DNA of 64,000 nt from Streptomyces coacervatus. Lineage in GTDB: Bacteria > Actinomycetota > Actinomycetes > Streptomycetales > Streptomycetaceae. Numbering within the stretch: position 1 is the first letter of the stretch; every line of letters begins with the position of its first letter. A program made the translations under genes and the position numbers. The notes under the pieces are model-generated. The model saw nothing but the letters and a program-made list of their open reading frames with translations, had not been told where the DNA came from and made no database searches. This document shows positions 31,922-39,879 of the stretch, piece after piece. The DNA lies in NCBI RefSeq assembly GCF_029223485.1, contig NZ_JARHTP010000031.1:20003-84002 (forward strand). The letters run 5' to 3'.

Positions 31922-32707
31922 CTAAATCCCCTGCCAGTCAGGCTTGTTGGCATACGTGTGCCGGAAGTACTCCGCAAACTTCAGCTTGGACGCCGCCCCC
32001 TCGTCGACGACAACCGTCGCATGCGGATGCAACTGCAACGCCGAGGCAGGGCACACCGCGGCGACCGGCCCCTCAACAGTCGCGGCCACCGCGTCCGCCT
32101 TCCCCTCCCCCGTGGCAAGCAGCACCAGATGCCGAGCCTCCAGAATCGTGCCGATCCCCTGAGTGATGACGTGATGCGGCACCTGCTCGATGTCTCCCTC
32201 GAAGAACCGCGCGTTGTCCACCCGCGTCTGCTCGGTCAACGTCTTGATCCGAGTCCGCGAGGCCAGCGAAGAGCACGGCTCGTTGAATCCGATGTGCCCG
32301 TCGGTCCCGATCCCGAGCAACTGCAGATCCACCCCGCCGGCCGAGGCCAACGCCTTGTCATACGCGGCGCACGCCAACTGCACGTCCTCGGCAGTCCCGT
32401 CGGGCCCCATGAACGCGTCCATCCCGACCCCGAGCGGCTCCAGCACCTCCCGCCGCAGCACCGAACGGTACGACTCCGGATGCTCGGCCGGCAGCCCCAC
32501 ATATTCGTCGAGCTGCGCTATCCGCGCCCGCGAGGAGTCCACGGCACCGGAGCGCACCTTCGCCGCCAGCGCCTCGTAGATGGGCAGCGGGGTCGAGCCG
32601 GTGGCCACGCCGAGCAGTGCCCCGGGCCTGCGCCGCAGGAGCTGCGCCATGGCCTCGGCGATGAGCTCGCCGCCCGACTTGGCGTCCGGAACGATGACAA
32701 CTTCCAC
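31922..32707 (-). CDS. nagB: Glucosamine-6-phosphate deaminase
   Basis: A 261-residue enzyme turning glucosamine-6-phosphate into fructose-6-phosphate and ammonia, the last step of GlcNAc catabolism. Motifs include GSTPLPIY, AQLDEYVGL and LLGIGTDGHIGFNEP. Its product-substrate balance also sets the DasR effector level. A dre site lies 60 bases upstream, so DasR represses it. Confidence 0.96.
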   Translation of the reverse strand: MEVVIVPDAKSGGELIAEAMAQLLRRRPGALLGVATGSTPLPIYEALAAKVRSGAVDSSRARIAQLDEYVGLPAEHPESYRSVLRREVLEPLGVGMDAFMGPDGTAEDVQLACAAYDKALASAGGVDLQLLGIGTDGHIGFNEPCSSLASRTRIKTLTEQTRVDNARFFEGDIEQVPHHVITQGIGTILEARHLVLLATGEGKADAVAATVEGPVAAVCPASALQLHPHATVVVDEGAASKLKFAEYFRHTYANKPDWQGI

Positions 32708-32766
32708 GCTGGACCTGCCGATCTGAAGGGCTGTGTGTCTGAAGGGCCGTGCGGTCGAGAAGGGTA

Positions 32767-32782
32767 TGTGGTTTAGACCAAT
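32767..32782. promoter_or_regulatory. dre site between nagB and the SIS-domain gene
   Basis: TGTGGTTTAGACCAAT keeps the palindromic core TGGTYTAGACCA. It lies 60 bases before nagB and about 160 before the divergent SIS gene, so it could serve either. Confidence 0.75.
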
Positions 32783-32939
32783 CTAACAGTATCGACTCCT
32801 GCGCCCCAGGTCGATGCGGGGCCATCCCCATTCCATGCGGAGGACAGGCGTTCTTCGTCACGGGGGAGTGGAATGGGTGCGGTGCTGCCGATGCGCAGCG
32901 CCCCGCACGGCGAGCAGCCAGACCCGGGAGGAACCCACC

Positions 32940-34022
32940 ATGACCGCCATGACACCGGACACCACACCGGACCCTCAGAGCGACGTCCCGGGCCGGATCA
33001 TGGCCAGTGAGATGGCCGAGCAGCCCGCCGTGCTGCGCCGCATCCTTGAGGAGGGTGCCCCCGCCATCCGGCAGGTGGCCCAGAAGATCGCCGCCCGCAA
33101 ACCCCGCTTCGTCCTGCTGACCGCCCGCGGCACCTCCGACAACGCCGCCCTCTACGCCAAGTACCTCCTTGAGATCCGCCTCGGCTTGCCCTGCGGACTC
33201 ACCTCGATGTCCACCACCACGGCGTACGGCGCCCGCCCCGACCTCACCGACGTCCTCGTCGTCACCGTCAGCCAGTCCGGCGGCTCCCCGGACCTGGTGG
33301 CCTCGACCCGGGCCGCCCGCGAGGCCGGCGCGATCACCCTCGCCGTCACCAACAACCCCGGCTCACCACTGGCCGGCGTCTCCGAGTACCACGTCGACAT
33401 CATGGCCGGACCGGAGAAGGCCCTCCCCGCGACCAAGACCTACACGGCCTCCCTCCTCGCCCTCTACCTCTTCGTCGAAGGCCTGCGCGGCGGCGACGGC
33501 GCCCCCGCGAAGCTGCTGCCGGACCTCGCCGAGCAGTTGCTCGCCCGGCAGGAGGAGGTCCGCGCCCTCGCCGCCCGCTACCGCTTCGCCGAACGCATGG
33601 TCATCACCTCCCGCGGCTACGGCTATCCCACGGCCAAGGAAGCCGCCCTCAAGCTCATGGAGACCAGCTACATCCCCGCTCTCTCCTACTCCGGCGCCGA
33701 CCTCCTGCACGGCCCCCTCGCCATGGTCGACAACGTCTCCCCGGTCATCGCGGTCGTCACCGACGGCAAGGGCGGCGAGGCCCTCCAGCCCGTCCTCGAC
33801 CGGCTGCGCGGCCGCGGCGCCGACCTGTTCGTCGTCGGCCCCGCGCACCAGGTCGAGCAGGCCTCGGCCGGCTTCGTCCTGCCCACCGAGGGAGTCGCCG
33901 AGGAAGTCCAACCCATCCTGGAGATCATCCCGCTGCAGCTCCTGGCCCACGAGATCACCATCGCGCGGGGCCAGGACCCGGACGCACCGCGGGCGTTGGC
34001 GAAGGTGACGGAGACGCACTGA
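32940..34022 (+). CDS. SIS-domain sugar isomerase/deaminase (GlmS-C or NagB-II-like)
   Basis: A 360-residue protein of two SIS domains, equal to the isomerase half of GlmS without a glutaminase domain. Landmarks are LTARGTSDNAALYAKYLLE, SQSGGSPDLV and TAKEAALKLMETSYIPALS. Proteins of this form include glucosamine-6-phosphate deaminases (NagB-II) and amino-sugar isomerases. Next to nagB it may be a second, unrelated route from GlcN-6-P to Fru-6-P. The ATG at 32940 follows GGGAGGAAC. Confidence 0.82.
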   Translation: MTAMTPDTTPDPQSDVPGRIMASEMAEQPAVLRRILEEGAPAIRQVAQKIAARKPRFVLLTARGTSDNAALYAKYLLEIRLGLPCGLTSMSTTTAYGARPDLTDVLVVTVSQSGGSPDLVASTRAAREAGAITLAVTNNPGSPLAGVSEYHVDIMAGPEKALPATKTYTASLLALYLFVEGLRGGDGAPAKLLPDLAEQLLARQEEVRALAARYRFAERMVITSRGYGYPTAKEAALKLMETSYIPALSYSGADLLHGPLAMVDNVSPVIAVVTDGKGGEALQPVLDRLRGRGADLFVVGPAHQVEQASAGFVLPTEGVAEEVQPILEIIPLQLLAHEITIARGQDPDAPRALAKVTETH

Positions 34023-34066
34023 GCGCAGCCGGTGCAGACCGGGCCAGGGCACCTCTTGCACCGGCC

Positions 34067-34819
34067 CTACGTCAGCGAACCTCCCGTCGCATCCACCCAG
34101 CTCCCGGTGACCCACCGCCCCGCGTCGGAGGCCAGGAACGCCACCACATCCGCGACATCGGCCGTCTCGCCCACCCTGCCCAGTGCCGATATCGCGGCTG
34201 CCTGCTCCCACCCGCCCGCAGTGCCGTGCAGCAGCCCGTAGGTGTTGTCCGTGTCGATGATTCCCGGCGCGACCGAATTCACCGTGATGCCCCGAGGGCC
34301 CAGCACCTTCGACAGGTCACGGGAGAAGACGTCCAGCGCGCCCTTGGTCATCGCGTACGCCATGTTGTCCGGCATCACGGCGGTCCGGGCCAGGCCCGAC
34401 GAGACGTTGATGACCCGGCCGCCGTCGCGCAGCCGCCCGATGCCCTGCCGGACGATGAAGAACGGTGCCTTCACGTTCACGGCGAAGACCCTGTCGTACT
34501 CCTCATCCCCGATCTCCCCGATCGGCCGGGTGCTCCCGATCCCGGCGTTGTTCACCAGGATGTCCAGCCCGTCCGCATGCCGGTCGAACTCCTCCCAGAG
34601 CGCCTCCGCATCCCCCGGCCGACCCAGCTCCACCCCGATTGCGAACGCGGAACCGCCCGCCGACTCGATCGCGGCCACCGTTTCCTTCGCAGCCGCCCCG
34701 TTGCTGCCGTAGTGCACCGCGACCCGCGCCCCGTCGCGCCCCAGCCGCTCGGCGATCCCGCGCCCGATTCCCCTGCTCGCCCCCGTGACGAGTGCCGTCC
34801 TGCCTGCGAACACGCCCAT
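34067..34819 (-). CDS. Short-chain dehydrogenase/reductase
   Basis: A 250-residue NAD(P)-dependent SDR. TGASRGIG forms the cofactor loop, NNAG the structural motif, and the catalytic Ser-Tyr-Lys lie in INVSSG and MAYAMTK. Substrate unknown. The ATG at 34819 is preceded by AAGGGGG. It is divergent from a TetR gene 96 bases away, which probably controls it. Confidence 0.92.
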   Translation of the reverse strand: MGVFAGRTALVTGASRGIGRGIAERLGRDGARVAVHYGSNGAAAKETVAAIESAGGSAFAIGVELGRPGDAEALWEEFDRHADGLDILVNNAGIGSTRPIGEIGDEEYDRVFAVNVKAPFFIVRQGIGRLRDGGRVINVSSGLARTAVMPDNMAYAMTKGALDVFSRDLSKVLGPRGITVNSVAPGIIDTDNTYGLLHGTAGGWEQAAAISALGRVGETADVADVVAFLASDAGRWVTGSWVDATGGSLT

Positions 34820-34902
34820 GCCGACGCCCCCTTCGCAATTCCCTAGTGGTCGATACAAAAAGACCGTACAGCAGCCCGCCGACATTTCTCTAGCACCCGC
34901 TA

Positions 34903-34908
34903 TACAAT
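34903..34908 (+). promoter_or_regulatory. -10 of a probably leaderless TetR transcript
   Basis: TACAAT ends seven bases before the ATG at 34916, with CCGACA 18 bases upstream as a -35. No ribosome site is present. Confidence 0.5.
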
Positions 34909-34915
34909 TCACTCC

Positions 34916-35593
34916 ATGGTGGGCAGCCAGAAGACGACGACTAAGGCCGGGGCGGCCGGGACCGCGGACGACGAGTCGGCCGCGGCGAAGAGCAGGCAGA
35001 CGTCCAAGCCCCGCGGACGCCCCCGCTCCTTCGACCGCGAGACCGCGCTGGAGAAGGCGGTCATGGCCTTCTGGGAGCACGGGTACGAGGCGACCTCCGT
35101 CTCCGACCTCACCCGCGTCATGGGCATCGGAGCCCCGAGCCTGTATGCGGCCTTCGGCGACAAGCGAGCGCTGTTCGACGAGGTCGTGACCGTCTACGGC
35201 ACCCGCTACGGCTCCTTCGCCGACCGCGCCCTCGCCGAGGAGCCCACGGCCCGGGCGGCCGTGGCGCGGATGCTGCGGGAGGCAGCCGCCGAGTACACGG
35301 CCCCCGGCCGCCCGCACGGCTGCCTCGTCATCCATGCGGCCACGAACTGCGCGAGCCCCGAGGTCGAGGCATCGCTGCGCGAGCGGCGCAATGCCAACAT
35401 CGCCGCGTTCGAGAGTCGTATGAGGGCAGGCATCGCGTCGGGGGAGCTGCCGGCCGGGACCGATGCCGCCGCGCTGGCCCGGCACACGGGGGCGATCATC
35501 CAGGGCATGTCCCAGCAGGCGCGGGACGGGGCGAGCCGCGAGGAGCTGGAGGCGCTCGCGGAAATTGCCATGTCCATCTGGCCCCGCACATGA
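34916..35593 (+). CDS. TetR-family regulator, divergent from SDR
   Basis: A 225-residue regulator. After a disordered Thr/Ala/Lys-rich N-terminus comes RGRPRSFDRETALEKAVMAF and the HTH (SVSDLTRVMGIGAPSLYAAFGDK), which fits the AcrR subgroup that often governs a neighbouring oxidoreductase. The C-terminal domain contains the APGRPHGCLVIHAATN strand typical of this clade. Confidence 0.9.
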   Translation: MVGSQKTTTKAGAAGTADDESAAAKSRQTSKPRGRPRSFDRETALEKAVMAFWEHGYEATSVSDLTRVMGIGAPSLYAAFGDKRALFDEVVTVYGTRYGSFADRALAEEPTARAAVARMLREAAAEYTAPGRPHGCLVIHAATNCASPEVEASLRERRNANIAAFESRMRAGIASGELPAGTDAAALARHTGAIIQGMSQQARDGASREELEALAEIAMSIWPRT

Positions 35594-35980
35594 ACCCACA
35601 CGGGTTAGGCTGCGTGCTGGATGTTAGGGCGTCCGACTAGTCGTACCGGCCAGTCGTAGCAGCCGCAGAACTGACAACAACAAACAGGCTCCAACGCATG
35701 GACACACGTAGTGGTCTAGTCCAGAATGCGTAAAGAGCGTGTACGCACGAGCTTCCGTCTTCCCCGCACAGGAAGGCGGACGGAGGATCCGGAGCTCTCT
35801 GCCCTGACTGCCCCGGCTCCTCATCCTTCGGCCATCCGGGACCGCACACCCCGCGGCCGATATTGCTCCGGGCTGCGGTGCCGGGAGGGTTGAGGGTCCC
35901 TCTCAGGCGCCGCGGCCCGCGGGTGTTTTCAGGGCCTGTACGGACCTCGGTCGTATTTAGGACCTGCACATACCCCCAGG
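35594..35980. other. Gene-free stretch before the PdtaS-like kinase, containing a lone dre site
   Basis: About 390 bases with no ORF showing Streptomyces codon bias. It contains a small AACCC/GGGTT hairpin after the TetR stop, the palindrome CGACTAGTCG, a good dre site (35710-35725) and a CCGTC-TTCC / GGAA-GACGG imperfect hairpin (about 35756-35785). What the dre site controls is unclear; a small RNA or a distal promoter for the kinase gene is possible. Confidence 0.55.
35710..35725. promoter_or_regulatory. Lone DasR operator (dre)
   Basis: AGTGGTCTAGTCCAGA agrees with the dre consensus at about 14 of 16 positions, as well as the site near dasR. It lies 269 bases upstream of the kinase start. 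Confidence 0.65.
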
Positions 35981-35986
35981 TACGCT
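35957..35986 (+). promoter_or_regulatory. Promoter of a probably leaderless sensor kinase transcript
   Basis: TTAGGA (35957-35962), an 18-base spacer and TACGCT (35981-35986) end seven bases before the GTG at 35994. This supports that GTG as the true start. Confidence 0.55.
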
Positions 35987-35993
35987 CACACAC

Positions 35994-37469
35994 GTGCCCT
36001 CCATGAACGAACTGGTCCGCCAGCACACCGCCCTCGACGACTCCGACCTCGAGTGGCTCCATCTGCTGGTCTCGGAGTGGCAGCTGCTGTCCGACCTCTC
36101 CTTCGCCGACCTCGTCCTGTGGGTCCCCACCCGCGACGGCACGCGCTACGTCTCCGTCGCCCAGATGCGCCCCAACACCGGTCCCACCTCCTACCAGGAC
36201 GACATGGTCGGCCACCTGGTCCCGCGCGGCCGCCGCCCCATGCTGGACGCGGCGCTCGACGAGGGCCGGATCGTGCGCGAGGGCGACCCCGAGTGGCGCG
36301 AGGAGGTCCCCGTCCGGGTCGAGTCGATTCCCGTACGACGGGACGGGCGCGTCCTCGGCGTCATCGCGCGCAACACCAACCTGCTGACCGTACGCACCCC
36401 GAGCCGCCTCGAACTGACGTATCTGCAGAGCGCCTCGGACCTGGCGCAGATGATCGCGGCCGGCTCCTTCCCGTTCGCGAACCAGCAGATGGACATGGAC
36501 GCCGCGCCGCGCGTCGGCGACGGCCTGATCCGCCTCGACGCGGACGGCGTAGTCCAGTACGCCTCCCCGAACGCACTGTCCGCCTACCACCGGATGGGCC
36601 TCGCCTCCGACCTGGTCGGCCAGCTCCTCGGCAAGACAACCGCCGAACTCGCCCCCACCCGTGGCCCGGTGGACGAGGCGCTGAGCAAGGTCGCCAGCGG
36701 GTGGGCGCCGCGCGAGTTCGAGATCGAGGCCCGCGACGGGGTGATCCAGTTCCGCGCGATCCCCCTCAAGCCCAAGGGCACGCGCATCGGTTCGCTGGTC
36801 CTGCTCCGCGACGTCACCGAACTACGCCGCCGCGAGCGCGAGTTGATCACCAAGGACGCGACCATCCGGGAGATCCACCACCGGGTGAAGAACAACCTCC
36901 AGACGGTCGCCGCCCTGCTGCGCCTGCAGGCCCGGCGCATCGAGTCCGACCGCGGCCGGGAGGCCCTCGAAGAGGCGGTCCGCCGCGTCGGATCGATCGC
37001 GATCGTGCACGAGACGCTCTCCCAGAACCTGGACGAGCGCGTGGAGTTCGACGAGATCGCCGACCGGGTGCTGGCCATGGTGGCGGAGATCTCGCCGGGC
37101 AAGGTCACCGGCCGACGCTCCGGCCGCTTCGGCATCCTGGACGCGGAGGTCGCCACCCCGCTGTCCATGGTCCTGACCGAGATCCTCCAGAACGCCCTCG
37201 AACACGGTTTCCGCGAGGGCGACACCGGCACGGTCGAGGTCTCCGCGGTCCGCGGCGGCACGACCAAGGAGGCCCGCCTCCTGGTCACGGTCCAGGACGA
37301 CGGAGTGGGCCTGCCGGAGGGTTTCGACCCGCACACCGCCGGCAACCTGGGCCTGCAGATCGTACGGACCCTGGTGGAAGGCGAGTTGGGCGGCACGTTC
37401 GACATGGTCCCCGCGCCGGAGCGGGGGACGCGGGTGATCCTGGACGTTCCGGTGCGGGCGCACAAGTAA
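35994..37469 (+). CDS. Sensor histidine kinase, PdtaS-like (HisKA_2 family)
   Basis: A 491-residue cytosolic kinase with an N-terminal GAF-like domain (about 1-150), a PAS domain (about 170-275) and a HisKA_2 phosphoacceptor region (EIHHRVKNNLQTVAALLRLQ, His295/296). The ATPase domain has N-box EILQNALEHGF and G-box DDGVGLP. It has no membrane helix. Mycobacterium PdtaS has the same design, works with the RNA-binding regulator PdtaR, and also lies beside a WhiB1-type gene. No PdtaR is in this window. The GTG start is supported by the promoter spacing. Confidence 0.9.
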   Translation: MPSMNELVRQHTALDDSDLEWLHLLVSEWQLLSDLSFADLVLWVPTRDGTRYVSVAQMRPNTGPTSYQDDMVGHLVPRGRRPMLDAALDEGRIVREGDPEWREEVPVRVESIPVRRDGRVLGVIARNTNLLTVRTPSRLELTYLQSASDLAQMIAAGSFPFANQQMDMDAAPRVGDGLIRLDADGVVQYASPNALSAYHRMGLASDLVGQLLGKTTAELAPTRGPVDEALSKVASGWAPREFEIEARDGVIQFRAIPLKPKGTRIGSLVLLRDVTELRRRERELITKDATIREIHHRVKNNLQTVAALLRLQARRIESDRGREALEEAVRRVGSIAIVHETLSQNLDERVEFDEIADRVLAMVAEISPGKVTGRRSGRFGILDAEVATPLSMVLTEILQNALEHGFREGDTGTVEVSAVRGGTTKEARLLVTVQDDGVGLPEGFDPHTAGNLGLQIVRTLVEGELGGTFDMVPAPERGTRVILDVPVRAHK

Positions 37470-37515
37470 CGCCGTACAGAAGGACCGCCGTACGACGGGC
37501 CGGTGCACAGCAAGA

Positions 37516-37544
37516 AGCCCCGGACCGTTCCCAGGTCCGGGGCT
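37516..37544. terminator. Bidirectional terminator between the kinase and wblE
   Basis: AGCCCCGGACC and GGTCCGGGGCT form a perfect 11-base-pair stem with a seven-base loop, 46 bases after the kinase stop. Confidence 0.8.
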
Positions 37545-37662
37545 GAAATGCTCGTTGCCAGCTTGTGCTGCGCATCGGGGGTACTGCGCGCTGCGGCTCG
37601 GGGGCGGGAGATGCGTACTCGCTGTACGCGCCGCCAAGCTCAGGCTGTTGCGGGGCGGGTTG

Positions 37663-37920
37663 TCAGGCGGAGGCCTGACGGGCCCGGTTGCGGGCGGCAC
37701 GGCGCTTCATGGCGCGACGCTCGTCCTCGCTGAGACCACCCCAGACGCCGGAGTCCTGGCCGGACTCGAGCGCCCACTGCAGGCACTGCTCCATGACGGG
37801 GCAGCGGCGGCAGACGGCCTTGGCTTCCTCGATCTGCAGCAGCGCAGGACCGGTGTTGCCGATGGGGAAGAAGAGCTCGGGGTCTTCCTCGCGGCAAACG
37901 GCGTTGTGACGCCAGTCCAT
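37663..37920 (-). CDS. wblE: WhiB-family iron-sulfur transcription factor WblE (WhiB1 ortholog)
   Basis: An 85-residue protein with the four [4Fe-4S]-binding cysteines Cys9, Cys37, Cys40 and Cys46, the GVWGG turn and a basic C-terminal tail (RRAMKRRAARNRAR). WhiB1 of mycobacteria is essential, nitric-oxide sensitive and binds the housekeeping sigma factor. AAGGAGAGG precedes the ATG. A CRP-type site lies 44 bases upstream of the start. Confidence 0.97.
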   Translation of the reverse strand: MDWRHNAVCREEDPELFFPIGNTGPALLQIEEAKAVCRRCPVMEQCLQWALESGQDSGVWGGLSEDERRAMKRRAARNRARQASA

Positions 37921-38239
37921 GGCTGCTACCTCTCCTTGGTATTACGTGCAGGTTGCTTGTGAATGTGAACGCTTTCACGAATCCCTCAACAAGTGAAGGG
38001 CCGAGCGCCAGGTTCCCTGGCGAGGTCCTGTGATTTGAAGAGGGGTTCCGGTGATCTGTGGAGGCCGGTGTTGCGGGCCGTCCCGATCGCCACGTAGAGA
38101 CTCGCAAACCTCAGCGGCGGATACAACCCCTTCCGGAAAGTTTTTTTTGATTCCTCGGTGTCGACTAGGTCACAGCCGTACTTCCATGGGGTGGATCCTG
38201 GCCTAAACGTTCGAGTGAAAGGACTTCAGCCCTTTCTGC
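37921..38239 (-). other. 319-base regulatory region upstream of wblE
   Basis: No ORF. It contains the CRP-like site at 37964-37979 and, further upstream on the minus strand, an AT-rich patch with eight consecutive A residues (about 38143-38150), unusual at this GC content. The rest shows no clear -10/-35 pair. Confidence 0.5.
37964..37979. promoter_or_regulatory. CRP/FNR-type operator in the wblE leader
   Basis: TGTGA-ACGCTT-TCACG matches the CRP consensus TGTGA-N6-TCACA at nine of ten positions. In M. tuberculosis, whiB1 is a direct CRP target, so Crp control of wblE is likely conserved. Confidence 0.7.
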
Positions 38240-39208
38240 TCACACAATCACACGCAGTGCACGGCGTACGCCTGTGAACGTCACGCTCGTACGCAGCCCC
38301 AGGTGGTCGCCGTCCATCTGGAGGGGCAGAGGCACCTTCGAATGCAAGGTGAACCCGTCCAGGTCGTGCAAAGACACGACGTGCTTGCCATGGGGTCCGC
38401 GCTCGGGGGACGAAGTGAGCAACTGCGTGGCATACCGGGCAGCCGAGACCGTGGACATACGGCTGAGACCCACCAGGTCGAGCCCGGTGTCGAACGAGGC
38501 CTTAGGCGCCGCGTACACCGGACGATTGCCCAGATACGTCCACGGCGAGGTGTTGCAGATTATGGACAGCACCAGATCGGTCACCGGCTCCTCGCCGGGC
38601 CGCTCCAGTGTGATCGACCCATGCCGCCGATTGGGCTCCTGCAGGAACTGGCGTGCGACCTGGCGCAGATAGAGGGCGTGGGTGGATTTCCGGCCCTGCT
38701 CGCGCTGCTGCTCGACCCGCCCGACCACGCCCGCGTCGAAGCCGAGCCCCGCGCAGAAGGTGAACCAGCGGGACGGCACCGCCTCGTCCTCGGTGCCCGG
38801 CGTGCCTTCGGCGAGGCCCATGCCGACCGTACGTTCGTTGCCCTCGCGCAGGGCGTCCAGCAGTGCGCCGGTCGCCTCCACGGCATCGTTGGGCAGGCCC
38901 AGGGCGCGGGCGAAGACATTGGTGGAGCCGCCCGGCACCACGGCGAGTCGGGGCAGGCCCTCCGGGTCGGGCCCGGCATGCAGCAGGCCGTTGACCACCT
39001 CGTTGACCGTGCCGTCGCCGCCGAGGGCCACGACCAGATCGATGTCGTCGCTCTCCGCCGCCTGCCGGCCCAGGTCGCGCGCGTGGCCGCGGTACTCGGT
39101 GGTGATCGCCTCGAGCTTCATCTCGCTCGCCAGAGCGTGGGTCAGGACGTCGCGCGTACGTGCGCTTGTGGTGGTAGCTGCCGGGTTGGCCACGAGAAGT
39201 GCACGCAT
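38240..39208 (-). CDS. Diacylglycerol kinase-family lipid kinase (YegS/DgkB type)
   Basis: A 322-residue protein with the diacylglycerol/sphingosine kinase catalytic domain: VANPAAT at the N-terminus, ALGGDGTVNEVVNGL (about residue 63) and VPGGSTNVFARALGLP. It probably phosphorylates a lipid head group at the membrane. TACGCT ends seven bases before the ATG and there is no Shine-Dalgarno sequence, suggesting a leaderless message. Confidence 0.92.
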   Translation of the reverse strand: MRALLVANPAATTTSARTRDVLTHALASEMKLEAITTEYRGHARDLGRQAAESDDIDLVVALGGDGTVNEVVNGLLHAGPDPEGLPRLAVVPGGSTNVFARALGLPNDAVEATGALLDALREGNERTVGMGLAEGTPGTEDEAVPSRWFTFCAGLGFDAGVVGRVEQQREQGRKSTHALYLRQVARQFLQEPNRRHGSITLERPGEEPVTDLVLSIICNTSPWTYLGNRPVYAAPKASFDTGLDLVGLSRMSTVSAARYATQLLTSSPERGPHGKHVVSLHDLDGFTLHSKVPLPLQMDGDHLGLRTSVTFTGVRRALRVIV

Positions 39209-39215
39209 GAGTTGC

Positions 39216-39221
39216 AGCGTA
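39216..39221 (-). promoter_or_regulatory. -10 of a probably leaderless lipid kinase transcript
   Basis: TACGCT on the minus strand, then seven bases, then ATG. The same hexamer occurs before the PdtaS-like kinase and the zinc-ribbon gene at 50371. Confidence 0.45.
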
Positions 39222-39364
39222 CCTACTGGGAAGTACCGGGCACAGGCCGAGGTAGGGATCAGGTAAGAGGTGGGGGAGTGAGGCTCACCACGGGGGTCCG
39301 GCTCAACCTCGCCACGGTGGTCGGCGTCCCCCGGGCTCGCCGTGGAGGCGCGTGTCCCCAGGGC

Positions 39365-39370
39365 TACCCT
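39365..39370 (+). promoter_or_regulatory. -10 of a probably leaderless membrane protein transcript
   Basis: TACCCT occupies -12 to -7 before the GTG at 39377. Confidence 0.45.
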
Positions 39371-39376
39371 TCAGGG

Positions 39377-39826
39377 GTGACCAGTGAGCAGACCCCCGCC
39401 ACCGAGGAAGACACCGGCCCCCGCCCGCGCCGCCTCACATACGCCGCGGCGCTCGCAGCCCTGGAGGGGCTCGCGTTGGTCGTAGGGGGCGTCTGGATGC
39501 TCGTGGAGGGCCTCGCGGGTGCCCCGGACGACCGCCGCTCCGCCGTCACCGGCGGCATCACGCTCGTGGTCCTCGCCCTGCTGCCGCTGCTGGCCGCCCG
39601 CGGTCTGCTCGGCCGCAAGAGCTGGAGCCGGGGCCCGGCCGTCATCACCCAGATCATGGCGCTGCCGGTGGCCTACAACCTGCTGCAGGCCGACAGCGTG
39701 GCGATCCCGGCGGGCATCGCGATCGCCGTCGTGGCCGTCGTCGCGCTGGTCCTGCTGGTCAATCCGGCCACGACCCAGGCCCTCGGAATCCGGGGCCCGG
39801 GCCGCGCGCAGGACGGCAAGCAGTAG
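39377..39826 (+). CDS. Small integral membrane protein, function unknown
   Basis: A 149-residue protein with four predicted transmembrane helices and a charged N-terminal tail (VTSEQTPATEEDTGPRPRR). Helix 1 has ALAALEGLALVVGGVWML. The pattern resembles uncharacterised four-helix proteins common in Streptomyces. The GTG start is chosen because of the -10 spacing; the frame is open far upstream, antisense to the lipid kinase gene. Confidence 0.7.
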   Translation: MTSEQTPATEEDTGPRPRRLTYAAALAALEGLALVVGGVWMLVEGLAGAPDDRRSAVTGGITLVVLALLPLLAARGLLGRKSWSRGPAVITQIMALPVAYNLLQADSVAIPAGIAIAVVAVVALVLLVNPATTQALGIRGPGRAQDGKQ

Positions 39827-39879
39827 TCGAACGGCACTGCGGCAGCCCTTGGGGGCTGCAGCGGCCGTAGAGCGGAGTG

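Noticed and set aside
35594..35980. Hidden small protein gene before the sensor kinase
   Set aside because: The frames available are only 10-25 codons with no ribosome site or codon bias.
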